Source: an uncultured Clostridia bacterium (GTDB lineage Bacteria; Bacillota; Clostridia; Christensenellales; Borkfalkiaceae). From it: a DNA stretch of 32,842 nt. The notes under the pieces are model-generated. The model had not been told where the DNA came from and did no database searches. It saw nothing but the letters and a program-made list of their open reading frames with translations. Shown piece by piece: positions 15,193 through 23,281 of this stretch (its first letter is position 1; the number at the start of each line of letters is the position of its first letter). The translations under genes were made by a program, and so were the position numbers. The stretch spans positions 1-32,842 of the forward strand of contig CANQNB010000005.1 of NCBI GenBank assembly GCA_947625065.1, given 5' to 3'.

Positions 15193-16023
15193 TCAGATGA
15201 GCTTGTTGGCTGTCGCACGGTTGCTGCGCGCGTAGAACGCGTCGAACCGCGGTCTGTCGGAGTTGTGCATGCCCGTGCAGAGGGTGTCGACCACAAACAG
15301 CTGCATGATCTTGCCCGTCATCGAGCCGGGGCGCATGGGCGATTCCATGGGCGCCGCGGAGATGACGAGGTCGGCATACTGCGAGAGGGGGGATTTTTCG
15401 TAACAGGTGATCACGAGCACCTTCATCCCGCTCGCGCGCGCAAGTTCCGCCGCCTCCACCGTGTCCTTCGAAGAACCCGAGATGGAGAAGATGATCATGA
15501 GGTCCTCTTCCCCGCGGGAGGAGAGCAGGACGTTTTGCAGGTGGCAGTCGCGCTCGCAGAAGGTGGCGATGCCCATCATCATGAGGCGGTTGTGCATTTC
15601 GAGGGCGGCGACGTAGGAGTGCCCCACGCCGAAGCAGCACACCGTGCGCGCCGAGAGGATCTGGTTGATCGCGCCGTAGAGCTGGTCCTCCCTGATACCG
15701 CGGCGGGCGTTTTCGATGGCGAGCTGGTACTGCGCCTCCATCTCCCCGATGAAGCCGACGCCCTCCTCGTCCTCGTCATCGTGCTGCGCCGCGCCCTGCG
15801 CGAGGGCGAGACGGAACTCCTGATACCCGTTGTAGCCGATGGATCTGCAAAAGCGCAGAACGGTCGCCTCGGCGACCCCCGTCGCCGAGGCGAGGTCGGT
15901 GATCGACATGTAAATGACCTGCTTTAAGTCGACCGACTCGAAATAGTCGATGAGCTTTTTCTGGCTCTTCGTGAGCTTGCCTTCCTTGAGGCGGGAAATT
16001 TTTCTTTTGATTCCGTTGGGCAT
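15193..16023 (-). CDS. RpiR/MurR family transcriptional regulator (HTH + SIS)
   Basis: 276 residues; ATG at 16023 follows AAAAGGAGCGGCTTTGAT. Residues ~1-77 form the RpiR helix-turn-helix domain, with the recognition region TGVAEATVLRFCRSIGYNGY. Residues ~115-250 form the SIS sugar-phosphate-binding domain, with CCFGVGHSYVAALEMHNRL and FSISGSSKDTVEAAELARAS, where the SISGSS loop is expected to bind the phosphosugar. Length is normal. Proteins of this family sense a phosphorylated sugar intermediate and usually repress, sometimes activate, genes for its use. Position as last gene of operon 2, directly upstream of operon 1, suggests that it controls both. The 148-nt gap before it (16024-16171) shows no clear promoter, so it is probably co-transcribed. 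Confidence 0.95.
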   Translation of the reverse strand: MPNGIKRKISRLKEGKLTKSQKKLIDYFESVDLKQVIYMSITDLASATGVAEATVLRFCRSIGYNGYQEFRLALAQGAAQHDDEDEEGVGFIGEMEAQYQLAIENARRGIREDQLYGAINQILSARTVCCFGVGHSYVAALEMHNRLMMMGIATFCERDCHLQNVLLSSRGEEDLMIIFSISGSSKDTVEAAELARASGMKVLVITCYEKSPLSQYADLVISAAPMESPMRPGSMTGKIMQLFVVDTLCTGMHNSDRPRFDAFYARSNRATANKLI

Positions 16024-16171
16024 ATCAAAGCCGCTCCTTTTGTTTTTCCCGAAGACAGATCGCGGACATGGGTATGCCCTTTCCTCTCTTCCTTGCGAAA
16101 TTCTCGCCTGTTTCTTGATCTTTCGGCTGCCCCTTCCGCCGCGAAATCTGCGCTTTGGAGGGGCCCTTGCA

Positions 16172-16972
16172 CTACTTGGGGAGACCCTTTAGCACGCCGT
16201 AAGCCGCGCCGACCTTCCCCCCGCCGAGGACATGCGCCTTCAATGCCCGCTGAAGGGTGGTGCCCTCAGCGAACTCCTCGGGGGCGATGTCCTGCCGCCC
16301 GAAGACGAAGAAGCGGTAGTCCTCGCTATCCCAAAAGATCTCCTTCCTGTCGAAGCGCGCCGCAAAGCGCAGGATGCGCGACGACGGGGGCAGGAGCTCT
16401 TCGAGCACGGGCGAGAGCAGCCACGAATGGCAGGTATAGGGCACGTCCGCGAATTGGGGAAAATACCGCCGCATGAACGCCTGCGCCTCAGTGAGCGACG
16501 CGTCGACGGCGTCATCCGAGAGGGGCATGTCCGAGGGAATGTGCACGGAAACGCTCCGCCGCCCCCCTTCCTCGCACAGCTCGTATTCGAGCAGACCGAT
16601 GCGGAAAAGTTTGAGACTGATCTGCCGCCCCGTCCACCACCAGCGGTCGAACGCCCAGTCGCCGTACCCCCGCCTGCGCTCGAGGACGAAGCGGGAGAAC
16701 GCCGCCATCGTGGCAAGATAGACGGTCGCGGGGATGGCGCGGCGCCTGTATTCCTCCTCGGATGCAGCCGCCTCGCGGAGCATGACGGAGAGGATCTTGC
16801 TGCCGTCGGTGTCGGGCGCGAGCGCGGCATGCAATTCGTTTGCCGCGTCCTCGAATGCCGCCACGTCGTGCAGACGGCGGGCGATGCCCTCTACCCCCTG
16901 CACATCGGTGATCTTTTCCCTCATTCCGGCAGGCATGCCGATGCGGGCAAGGAGCGCAAACGCGCCACCCAT
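16172..16972 (-). CDS. Acyltransferase with GNAT-like C-terminal domain
   Basis: 266 residues. The pattern of the second half matches what I know of acyltransferase-domain proteins with the NAT_N and GNAT_C parts: WWWTGRQISLKLFRIGLLEY (~residues 111-130), then SVSVHIPSDMPLSDDAVDAS (~140-160), a helix with MRRYFPQF, CHSWLLSPVLEELLPPSSRI (~185-205), and a final acidic loop followed by LQRALKAHVLGGG. Family members are predicted to transfer an acyl group; the substrate is unknown. No signal peptide or membrane segment is seen, so it is cytoplasmic. The ATG lies one base after the GH31 stop (TGA-C-ATG). Being fixed inside a glycan operon suggests that it acts on a sugar or sugar phosphate, which is inference. 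Confidence 0.85.
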   Translation of the reverse strand: MGGAFALLARIGMPAGMREKITDVQGVEGIARRLHDVAAFEDAANELHAALAPDTDGSKILSVMLREAAASEEEYRRRAIPATVYLATMAAFSRFVLERRRGYGDWAFDRWWWTGRQISLKLFRIGLLEYELCEEGGRRSVSVHIPSDMPLSDDAVDASLTEAQAFMRRYFPQFADVPYTCHSWLLSPVLEELLPPSSRILRFAARFDRKEIFWDSEDYRFFVFGRQDIAPEEFAEGTTLQRALKAHVLGGGKVGAAYGVLKGLPK

Positions 16973-16973
16973 G

Positions 16974-18971
16974 TCAGGGTTCGACCTTTACTATTTCAAA
17001 ATTCTGTAAACTTGACTTGGTGAACCCGTCGTCGCGGCAGAGCGCATATTCGGTGGGCTCGGAGATGAATTTCAGCCAGCGCAGGTTGGTCTCGTCGAGG
17101 GAAGCGACGTTCTTTGCGGGCATCGCCAGCGGCATCACCGCCCCCTCTTTGAGGAAGAACACGACCTCGTCGAGCGGGATCTCGACGTAATAATCGCCCG
17201 GCTCCACGATGCGCTCGGAGAACTTGGTGCCGCCCTTTTTGAGGCGGATCATCTTCATGCGCGCGGGGACATAGATGTATCTCCCCTTGGCGTTTTGCTC
17301 CATGACGGGGGCGATCATGATGCTTTCCCCGATCATGAGCTGATCCTCGACGGTGCGGGCGCGCTTGTCTTCGGGGTAGTCGAACACGAGCGGGCGGGAG
17401 AGCATCTCCCCGCTCTGTGCGCACTTCACGAACTCGCTGTAGAGGTAGGGAAGGATGGCATAGCGCATGTTGAGGATGCTGCGGAAGGCGTCGAGGTCAT
17501 CGAAGGTGTAGCACTCCTGATCGCGCGCGGTTTGGGTCGCATGGTTGCGGAAGAGGGGGGCGAAGATGCCGAACGCGAGCCAGCGGAGCATGAGTTCTTC
17601 CGTCGTGTCGCCGCCGTGCCCGCCGAGGTCGGCGCCCGCGTACAAAAAGCCGCACATGTCGAGCCCGGGCATCATCGCAAGGTTGAGCCTGAGGTGGGAC
17701 CACCACGAGGCGTTGTCCCCCGTCCAGATGCCCGCATAGCGGTGCAATCCGATGTAGGAGGAGCGCGAGAAGAGCAGGTATCTGCGGTCGGGCTCGTAGA
17801 TGTCGAAGTATTCGCTCGCGCCGCGCGTCATCTGGTAGCCGAAGAGGTTGTGCACGTCGGCATGGACGTGCCGCCCGTCCACCGCATTGTGGTAGAAGGA
17901 AGCGTAGTCCTCCGCGCTGTTCGCGAGGCTGCCGAACTTGCCCGTGAGTTTGCCGTATGCCTCGGTGTCGAGGTTCTTGCCGATCTCCCCCGCCGCATAG
18001 GCGATCGCGTCGCGGAGGCGGTCCCTGCTGTAGAAGATCGCGGGCTCGTTCATGTCATTCCAGAAGCCCTCGATACCCTGGTCGAGCAGCGCCTTATACT
18101 GCGCGCCGAACCAAAGCCGCGCCGCGGGATTGAGCACGTCGGGCAAGACGCTCTCCCCGGGCCACACGGCGACGACGAAGGGCGCGCCCTCTGCATCCGT
18201 GCAGAAATATCCCTTTTCGACGCCTTCATCATAGACATGGTACCCCTCTTTGACCTTGACGGCGGCGTCGATGATGGGCACGAGGTAGACGCCGTCCGCC
18301 TTGAGTTCTGCGGCGAGGGCAGAAAGATCGGGGAAGCGCTCCTTGTTGACGGTGAAGTCCATATAGTCCTGCATGTAGTCGATGTCCATATAGACCATAT
18401 CGAGGGGAAGGTCGTGCTCGCGGTAGCCCTGCCACACGGCGCGGATGTCCGCCTCGTCCTTATACCCCCATTTGGACTGCGCAAAGCCGAACGCCCACTT
18501 GGGCGGGATGTAGCTCTGCCCGATGATGGTGCGGAACTCGCGGACGATCTCCCTTGCGGAATCCCCCTCGATGATGTAGAGGTCAACGTCCCCGCAGCTT
18601 ACCGTGAGCTCGTCGGGGTGGGTGTAACCGATGTCGAAGACGACGCGCGCGGGGCTGTCGAAGAAGGCGCCGAAGGTCCTCTCGCCGAAGACGACGATGA
18701 AGTTGTGTGACCCGTAGAGGGAGACCCGCCCCTCGGTGATGATGGGGTCGTCGGTGTTCCAGTTGTCGTAGATCCAGCCGCGCTTGTTGATGCCGCGCAT
18801 CTGTTCCCCGAGCCCGAACACGAGGTCGTCCTTCTTCATCGTGAAGGAGAAGACGCGCTTGCCTTCCTCCTCCATGACATCAAACGGGGTGGGCATGCCC
18901 GAGGCAGAGGGTTGCGGAACGACGACCGCCTCCGTGACGGGAGGGTTTCCGAATGTGTACTTTCTGATCAT
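16974..18971 (-). CDS. Glycoside hydrolase family 31 alpha-glucosidase
   Basis: 665 residues, cytoplasmic (no signal peptide). N-terminal beta-sandwich to about residue 155 (VFGLGEQMRGINKRG at ~51-65), then the catalytic barrel from YIPPKWAFGFAQSKWGY. Key residues: substrate-binding D196/D198 in YMDIDYM, nucleophile D306 in GFWNDMNEPA and acid/base D419 in GIWTGDNASWW, matching the classical alpha-glucosidase signature. Further family marks are FSRSSYIG before the acid/base and RNHAT after it. It removes terminal alpha-linked glucose from oligosaccharides. Start at 18971 follows AAGGAGCGAAAT. Unlike the GH31 at 2162-4135 (KTDGGE), it has the WNDMNE form, so the two are not recent duplicates. 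Confidence 0.95.
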   Translation of the reverse strand: MIRKYTFGNPPVTEAVVVPQPSASGMPTPFDVMEEEGKRVFSFTMKKDDLVFGLGEQMRGINKRGWIYDNWNTDDPIITEGRVSLYGSHNFIVVFGERTFGAFFDSPARVVFDIGYTHPDELTVSCGDVDLYIIEGDSAREIVREFRTIIGQSYIPPKWAFGFAQSKWGYKDEADIRAVWQGYREHDLPLDMVYMDIDYMQDYMDFTVNKERFPDLSALAAELKADGVYLVPIIDAAVKVKEGYHVYDEGVEKGYFCTDAEGAPFVVAVWPGESVLPDVLNPAARLWFGAQYKALLDQGIEGFWNDMNEPAIFYSRDRLRDAIAYAAGEIGKNLDTEAYGKLTGKFGSLANSAEDYASFYHNAVDGRHVHADVHNLFGYQMTRGASEYFDIYEPDRRYLLFSRSSYIGLHRYAGIWTGDNASWWSHLRLNLAMMPGLDMCGFLYAGADLGGHGGDTTEELMLRWLAFGIFAPLFRNHATQTARDQECYTFDDLDAFRSILNMRYAILPYLYSEFVKCAQSGEMLSRPLVFDYPEDKRARTVEDQLMIGESIMIAPVMEQNAKGRYIYVPARMKMIRLKKGGTKFSERIVEPGDYYVEIPLDEVVFFLKEGAVMPLAMPAKNVASLDETNLRWLKFISEPTEYALCRDDGFTKSSLQNFEIVKVEP

Positions 18972-19037
18972 ATTTCGCTCCTTGATAGGTTTTTTCCGTA
19001 TTTCATTTGCCCGTCCGAATGGATTTTCGGAGGGCGG

Positions 19038-20882
19038 TCATTCGTTGACGTTGACGGAGGTCATGCGCCGCCAGCGCCATTCGCATTGGTCGGGGTCGGT
19101 CTCGAACTCCTTCCCGTGCGCCATGTGGTCGAGAAGCTCCTCCTCGAGCTCGGGGATGCAGTCCGTCTCGCCCGCAAGATATTGGGAGAGCTTGTTGCGC
19201 GCGACGTAGATCCTCTGCTTGAGGGCGCCGATGCGGATGTCCTGCACGTCGAAGCCGTTGACGCGGTTCTCCCTCTCCCATTGGCGGCGCAGGGCGCGGT
19301 AGAAGTTCTCGATCTCGGAGGGCAGAACTTTGAGGGTGCGGAGAAGTTTTATAAGCTCCGCCCTGTTCCCCTCGCGGTAGGCGCGGCGCAATTTGATGCC
19401 GAGGTCCGCCTTATAAGAGAGAACTCTGGCGAGCGCGTACTGCGTCTCGAAGAGGTAGCTCCACGCGCCCGTTCTGCCCTTTGCTGCACGCAGCTTGCGG
19501 GCATGGGTGCGGTACAATGCGCCGAGACCCTCGCACACCGTCGTGTCGAGCGTGCCGAGGAGAACGTCGTTAAAGAGGAGATATTTGTTCGCACTGTTCT
19601 TCTCTTCCACGTTGTCCCATGCGGTGACGCGGTTGCAGAGATCGACGGTGATAAAGTCGTCATAGGAGACGCCTGTAAGATTGGAAAAGGCGGCCTTGAA
19701 TCTTCCGTCGATGCCGAACATGCCGTAGTTGATGCGGGCGCAGTAGAGGAGGGCGGGGAGGGTCGCAAAGGGCGAGCATTCCGCGCCGTTGTCCCCCCAG
19801 CCCGTGACGATGTACCGCCTGATCCCCTCCTTGATGCACGCGCGTGCGGACATTTCGCAGGAGACGAAGGAGAAGCGGTTGTCGGGGGTGTAGCCCAGCC
19901 ACTTCCACGCGCCCCCCGCAAAGCCGAGCGGGCATGCCAGCGTGCGGTATTCTTTCAGGATCTTCGCGTAGTGAGATTCGTTGGTCTCGTAGTAGTCCCA
20001 ATAGATGAGCTCGACGCCCTCGGGGATCTTGCCTGCGGGGCTCTCCCCTTCGCGGATGCCCGCGATGAGCGAATAGAACATATCCGACCACATCATGGGC
20101 TTAAAGCCGTATTTTTTGCAGATGGCGAGCACTCTTTCGAGGTGCTCCTTCATGATGTCGAAGCGGGGACGGTAGCCGTTCCTGTCGAGATAGACCCCCC
20201 TGCCGAGCATGGCTGCCTCGTCCATGCCGATGTTGATGTCGCGCGAGGAGAAGCAGTCGGCGCACGTCGCGATGAGCGCTTCGAGGAATTTGTACGTCTC
20301 CTCCTCGCCGACGAGCAGGATGTCGCCCGTGTCGAAGAGGTGCCCCATCGCATAGTGGCGGGTGAGGGAGTTGAAGTGGGCGAGCGTCTGGATATAGGGC
20401 ACGAGACGGATGCCGAACTTCGCGCAATAGCTGTCGAGGCGAACGATGTCCTCCTTCGTATAGGGATCGCGCAGGTAGCCGAAGTAGGGATAGCCGGGCA
20501 GCACGAGGGTGTCCTCTAAATAGAGCCCGAGGCTGTCGTACCCCATCACCGCGAGATGGCGGATGAGGCTCTCCACCGTCTCAGGCTTGGGAACGGCGTT
20601 GCGCGAACAGTCGAGCATATAGGTGAGATCGTCGAAGGCGGGCTCCCCCTCATAGAAGAAGTCCCCACAGGGATCGGCGTCGGCGACGAGCTTGAGCGCA
20701 TAGAACGCCTGAACGCGTTTCGAGACCCCGATCGCGAGCATGCCCCCCTCCAATGAGATGCGCAGCCCCTTCTCTCCCTCGGTGATCCTCGTGGGGATGC
20801 CGCCCTTTCCCGTCTCGATGCCGACGGATGCGAGCTCCTCCGCCGCAGCGGAATACTCTTCGTTTTCAATAAAAAACCGCAT
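19038..20882 (-). CDS. Glycoside hydrolase family 20 hexosaminidase, GcnA/GH20C-like
   Basis: 614 residues without a signal peptide. After a small N-terminal alpha/beta domain (~1-80) the barrel starts with FDDLTYMLDCSRNAVPK. The catalytic pair is D221-E222 in NIGMDEAAMLGRGVYLD; the usual family form is H-I-G-G/M-D-E, here with Asn for His. VPYIQTLAHFNSL (~161-173) is the second barrel motif and matches the streptococcal GcnA-type enzymes. The C-terminal ~220 residues form the helical domain typical of GH20C enzymes (ending with helices such as LRTLKVLPSEIENFYRALRR). Such enzymes release terminal beta-N-acetylglucosamine or N-acetylgalactosamine inside the cell after uptake. Start at 20882 follows AAAGGAGAATTT. 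It lies 39 nt after the ROK gene, which could handle its product. Confidence 0.93.
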   Translation of the reverse strand: MRFFIENEEYSAAAEELASVGIETGKGGIPTRITEGEKGLRISLEGGMLAIGVSKRVQAFYALKLVADADPCGDFFYEGEPAFDDLTYMLDCSRNAVPKPETVESLIRHLAVMGYDSLGLYLEDTLVLPGYPYFGYLRDPYTKEDIVRLDSYCAKFGIRLVPYIQTLAHFNSLTRHYAMGHLFDTGDILLVGEEETYKFLEALIATCADCFSSRDINIGMDEAAMLGRGVYLDRNGYRPRFDIMKEHLERVLAICKKYGFKPMMWSDMFYSLIAGIREGESPAGKIPEGVELIYWDYYETNESHYAKILKEYRTLACPLGFAGGAWKWLGYTPDNRFSFVSCEMSARACIKEGIRRYIVTGWGDNGAECSPFATLPALLYCARINYGMFGIDGRFKAAFSNLTGVSYDDFITVDLCNRVTAWDNVEEKNSANKYLLFNDVLLGTLDTTVCEGLGALYRTHARKLRAAKGRTGAWSYLFETQYALARVLSYKADLGIKLRRAYREGNRAELIKLLRTLKVLPSEIENFYRALRRQWERENRVNGFDVQDIRIGALKQRIYVARNKLSQYLAGETDCIPELEEELLDHMAHGKEFETDPDQCEWRWRRMTSVNVNE

Positions 20883-20921
20883 AAATTCTCCTTTCCGCCG
20901 CCCCTTCCGGGCGGTTCATTT

Positions 20922-21782
20922 TCAGGACGGTAAGTATCTGTTTTTGAAGTTGGAGACGGCGCCGTAAGCCCCCGCAAGGTTGCCGAGACGGGCGAACACG
21001 ATGTCGTCGTTGTCCGCGATGAGTTCGCGCAGGATGGTCTCCGACTGGGCGATGCCGCCGCCCAAAATGATGAAGTCGGGGGAGAGGGTCGCGCGGATAT
21101 TGGTGAGGAGGACGTTGAGGTAGAAGCCGAACTTCTCGATGACGTCGCGCGCCTCCGGTTCCCCGCTGACATAGCGGTCGAAGATCTGCTTGGCGTTGAC
21201 GATACCGAGCATCTTCCTCTGCCCGTCCCTGATGAGCCCGCTCCCGCTCACATAGCACTCGGCGCAGCCGCGCTTGCCGCAGGTGCATTTGAGCCCCTTG
21301 GGGACGAGGATGAAGTGACCCCAGCGCGCCGCGTCGTAGTTCTTGCCGCGCAGAATCTTTCCGTCGACGAGGCTCGCCCCGCCCAATCCCGTGCCGAGGG
21401 TGAGCATGGTGACGTTCCTCGCAGTGGGGTAGAAGGCGAGCTCCCCCTTGAGGGCGCAGATCGCGTCGTTGTCGCACACGGTGCGGACCTGGTACTTCTT
21501 CTCGATCTGAGGGGCGATCTTCGCGCCCGTCCAGCCCCTGAGGTTCTCGGTGGCATAGACGCACACGCCGCGCAGGGGATCGATGTTCCCCGCCGAAGAG
21601 ATGCCGATCGTCGTGATCCCCTCCGTCCAGAGCGCGTCGATGGCGCAGTAGAGGGCGTGGAAGATGGCGCTTCTGCCCGCATGTGCGGGCGTGGGAATGG
21701 TAAAGTCCGCATCGAGCGAACCGTCGTCCGTGAGGCGGATCGCCTTGATGTCCGTTCCGCCCAGATCAATTCCGATTTTCAT
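20922..21782 (-). CDS. ROK family protein (sugar kinase-like)
   Basis: 286 residues from ATG at 21782, which overlaps the DUF4127 stop (ATGA); a longer frame start is not needed. Features: N-terminal phosphate-binding strand KIGIDLGGTDIKAIR, catalytic Asp105 in CDNDA, second phosphate loop LGTGLGGA (~129-136), zinc site H156 plus C166-T-C168-GKRG-C173 and E175, and the adenosine motif DFIILGGGIA. No DNA-binding domain is fused, so it is an enzyme-type ROK. The conserved Glu of the E-x-G-H motif, which contacts sugar hydroxyls, is Arg153 here (A-R-W-G-H), which hints at altered specificity or loss of activity. It probably phosphorylates a hexose or N-acetylhexosamine released by the GH20 or GH31 enzyme, producing the effector for RpiR. 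Confidence 0.92.
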   Translation of the reverse strand: MKIGIDLGGTDIKAIRLTDDGSLDADFTIPTPAHAGRSAIFHALYCAIDALWTEGITTIGISSAGNIDPLRGVCVYATENLRGWTGAKIAPQIEKKYQVRTVCDNDAICALKGELAFYPTARNVTMLTLGTGLGGASLVDGKILRGKNYDAARWGHFILVPKGLKCTCGKRGCAECYVSGSGLIRDGQRKMLGIVNAKQIFDRYVSGEPEARDVIEKFGFYLNVLLTNIRATLSPDFIILGGGIAQSETILRELIADNDDIVFARLGNLAGAYGAVSNFKNRYLPS

Positions 21783-23281
21783 TTTTTCACCTTGAGACGG
21801 ACATCCGTCTCGAACATTCTGCTCCACGGCATCTCGGCGTACACTTCCTCCACCTCGGCGGCGAGGGAGGGGAATTCCCGCTTCATGTACTCCTCAATGC
21901 CTCTGCGGACGCGCTCCGCCACCTTCCCCCTCTTTCCGTCGGCGTGGAAATAGTCGAGCCCGAGGGCGGGGAGAAAATTTTCGGTCACGTCCTTGCGTAC
22001 AAAGTTCATATATCCGCAGTCCTCATAGTAGCGGTGGAGAAGAAAGGCTTTCCGCCCCTCCTCGTCCCTGCCGAAGAAGTAGAGGACCGCCTGGCACACT
22101 GCCGTGCCGAGGGTGTTCGACGAGGTGTTCCAGCCCGCATAGGCGTGCAGCCTGAGCAGGAGCCCCTCCCCGTCGAGCAGCCGCAAAAGTTCCCCGTCGC
22201 TGCCGTTGCAGGCGGCGACGTCGCCGAGAGAGACGACCTTGCCCCGTTCGAGCGCATAGCGGATGTAGGCGACGAACTCGGCGAGGTTGCGCTCGATGTC
22301 GTAGGCGGTGACGTACCCGCTCCCGTCCTCCTGCCACATCCCCGAGCCCATGTTGACGCACAGCACGATGTCCGCCTCCTCGAGGGAATACACCTGCTGC
22401 CCGTACACGGAGAGGATATGGTACTTGACCGTCTCGCCGAGGGGGCGATCCTCGAACCACGGCACGACCGCCTCCGCCTTGGTGGAGGCATAGTGCACAT
22501 AGATGCGGGGGCGGTAGCCGTTGAGCTCTGCGACCGCCCTCCCGAGGAGGATGAGCCCCGTGTCGTCGGCGGAGGGATACATCGCCGTCTTCATGTGCAG
22601 GGAATTGGATTTGAGAAAGCTGCGCACGGTGATCTGGTCCATCGACGTGAAGCCGTAGACCGCGGCATCGTCCTGCGGGACGATGAAATAATCCGCCGTG
22701 CCGTCCTTGATGTATTCGAGATCATAGAGGAGCGCCGCGAGGTTGGTCTGCCTGCGCCCGAGGAAGTCCTCGAGCACCTCCTGCGGGATGGTCCTTTTGA
22801 CCCGCTCAAAGTCTTCCCGCTCCTCCTCGGTGAGGATGCCGAGCTTCTCCTTGTGGGTGTACCTGCCGAACAGGTGCAGCTCCGCCCCGCAGAGATCGTA
22901 ATAGTCGGGCTCCTCGTCGGAGAGGGAATAGTCGGGGCACCGCATGATGAGCTGGAAGAGATAGAGCTTCATCGCGGGGTTGCGCCGCCGCAGTTCCCTT
23001 ACGACCCCCGCGCGTGCTTTGAGTTCCTCAAGGGAGAGGTGATGGAGGCGGGAGGGCACGATGCCGCCGTAGAGCAGGGTGTCGAGGGAGAGGATGCAGG
23101 CATCTGCGCCCCCGATGTTTTCGAGCAGCCACTCTGCGAGCCGCGCGGTGTCGGCAGGCGTCTTCTTGTCCCCCATGAACTCCTTGGGCGGAAGGATGAG
23201 CTCATCGTCCGCCGGCATCATCGCGGGGTAGGAATAGTTGCACGGCCTCTCGTCGAGGGGCAGCATGACGATCTTTTTCAT
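21779..23281 (-). CDS. DUF4127 family protein (copy B)
   Basis: 500 residues, no signal or membrane segment. It starts MKKIVMLPLDERPCNY and shares all conserved blocks with copy A at 4143-5648: KKTPADTARLA, DTLLYGGIVPSRLH, FIVPQDDAAVYGFTSMDQ, PSADDTG, AYAGWNTSSNTLGT and FLLHRYYEDCGY. It is assigned to DUF4127 from memory of the family; the activity is unknown. The ATG overlaps the stop of the SGNH gene by four bases (ATGA) and its own stop overlaps the ROK start in the same way, so the three proteins are translated together and in similar amounts. That tight coupling supports a joint enzymatic step with the esterase and the kinase-like protein. Confidence 0.88.
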   Translation of the reverse strand: MKKIVMLPLDERPCNYSYPAMMPADDELILPPKEFMGDKKTPADTARLAEWLLENIGGADACILSLDTLLYGGIVPSRLHHLSLEELKARAGVVRELRRRNPAMKLYLFQLIMRCPDYSLSDEEPDYYDLCGAELHLFGRYTHKEKLGILTEEEREDFERVKRTIPQEVLEDFLGRRQTNLAALLYDLEYIKDGTADYFIVPQDDAAVYGFTSMDQITVRSFLKSNSLHMKTAMYPSADDTGLILLGRAVAELNGYRPRIYVHYASTKAEAVVPWFEDRPLGETVKYHILSVYGQQVYSLEEADIVLCVNMGSGMWQEDGSGYVTAYDIERNLAEFVAYIRYALERGKVVSLGDVAACNGSDGELLRLLDGEGLLLRLHAYAGWNTSSNTLGTAVCQAVLYFFGRDEEGRKAFLLHRYYEDCGYMNFVRKDVTENFLPALGLDYFHADGKRGKVAERVRRGIEEYMKREFPSLAAEVEEVYAEMPWSRMFETDVRLKVKK

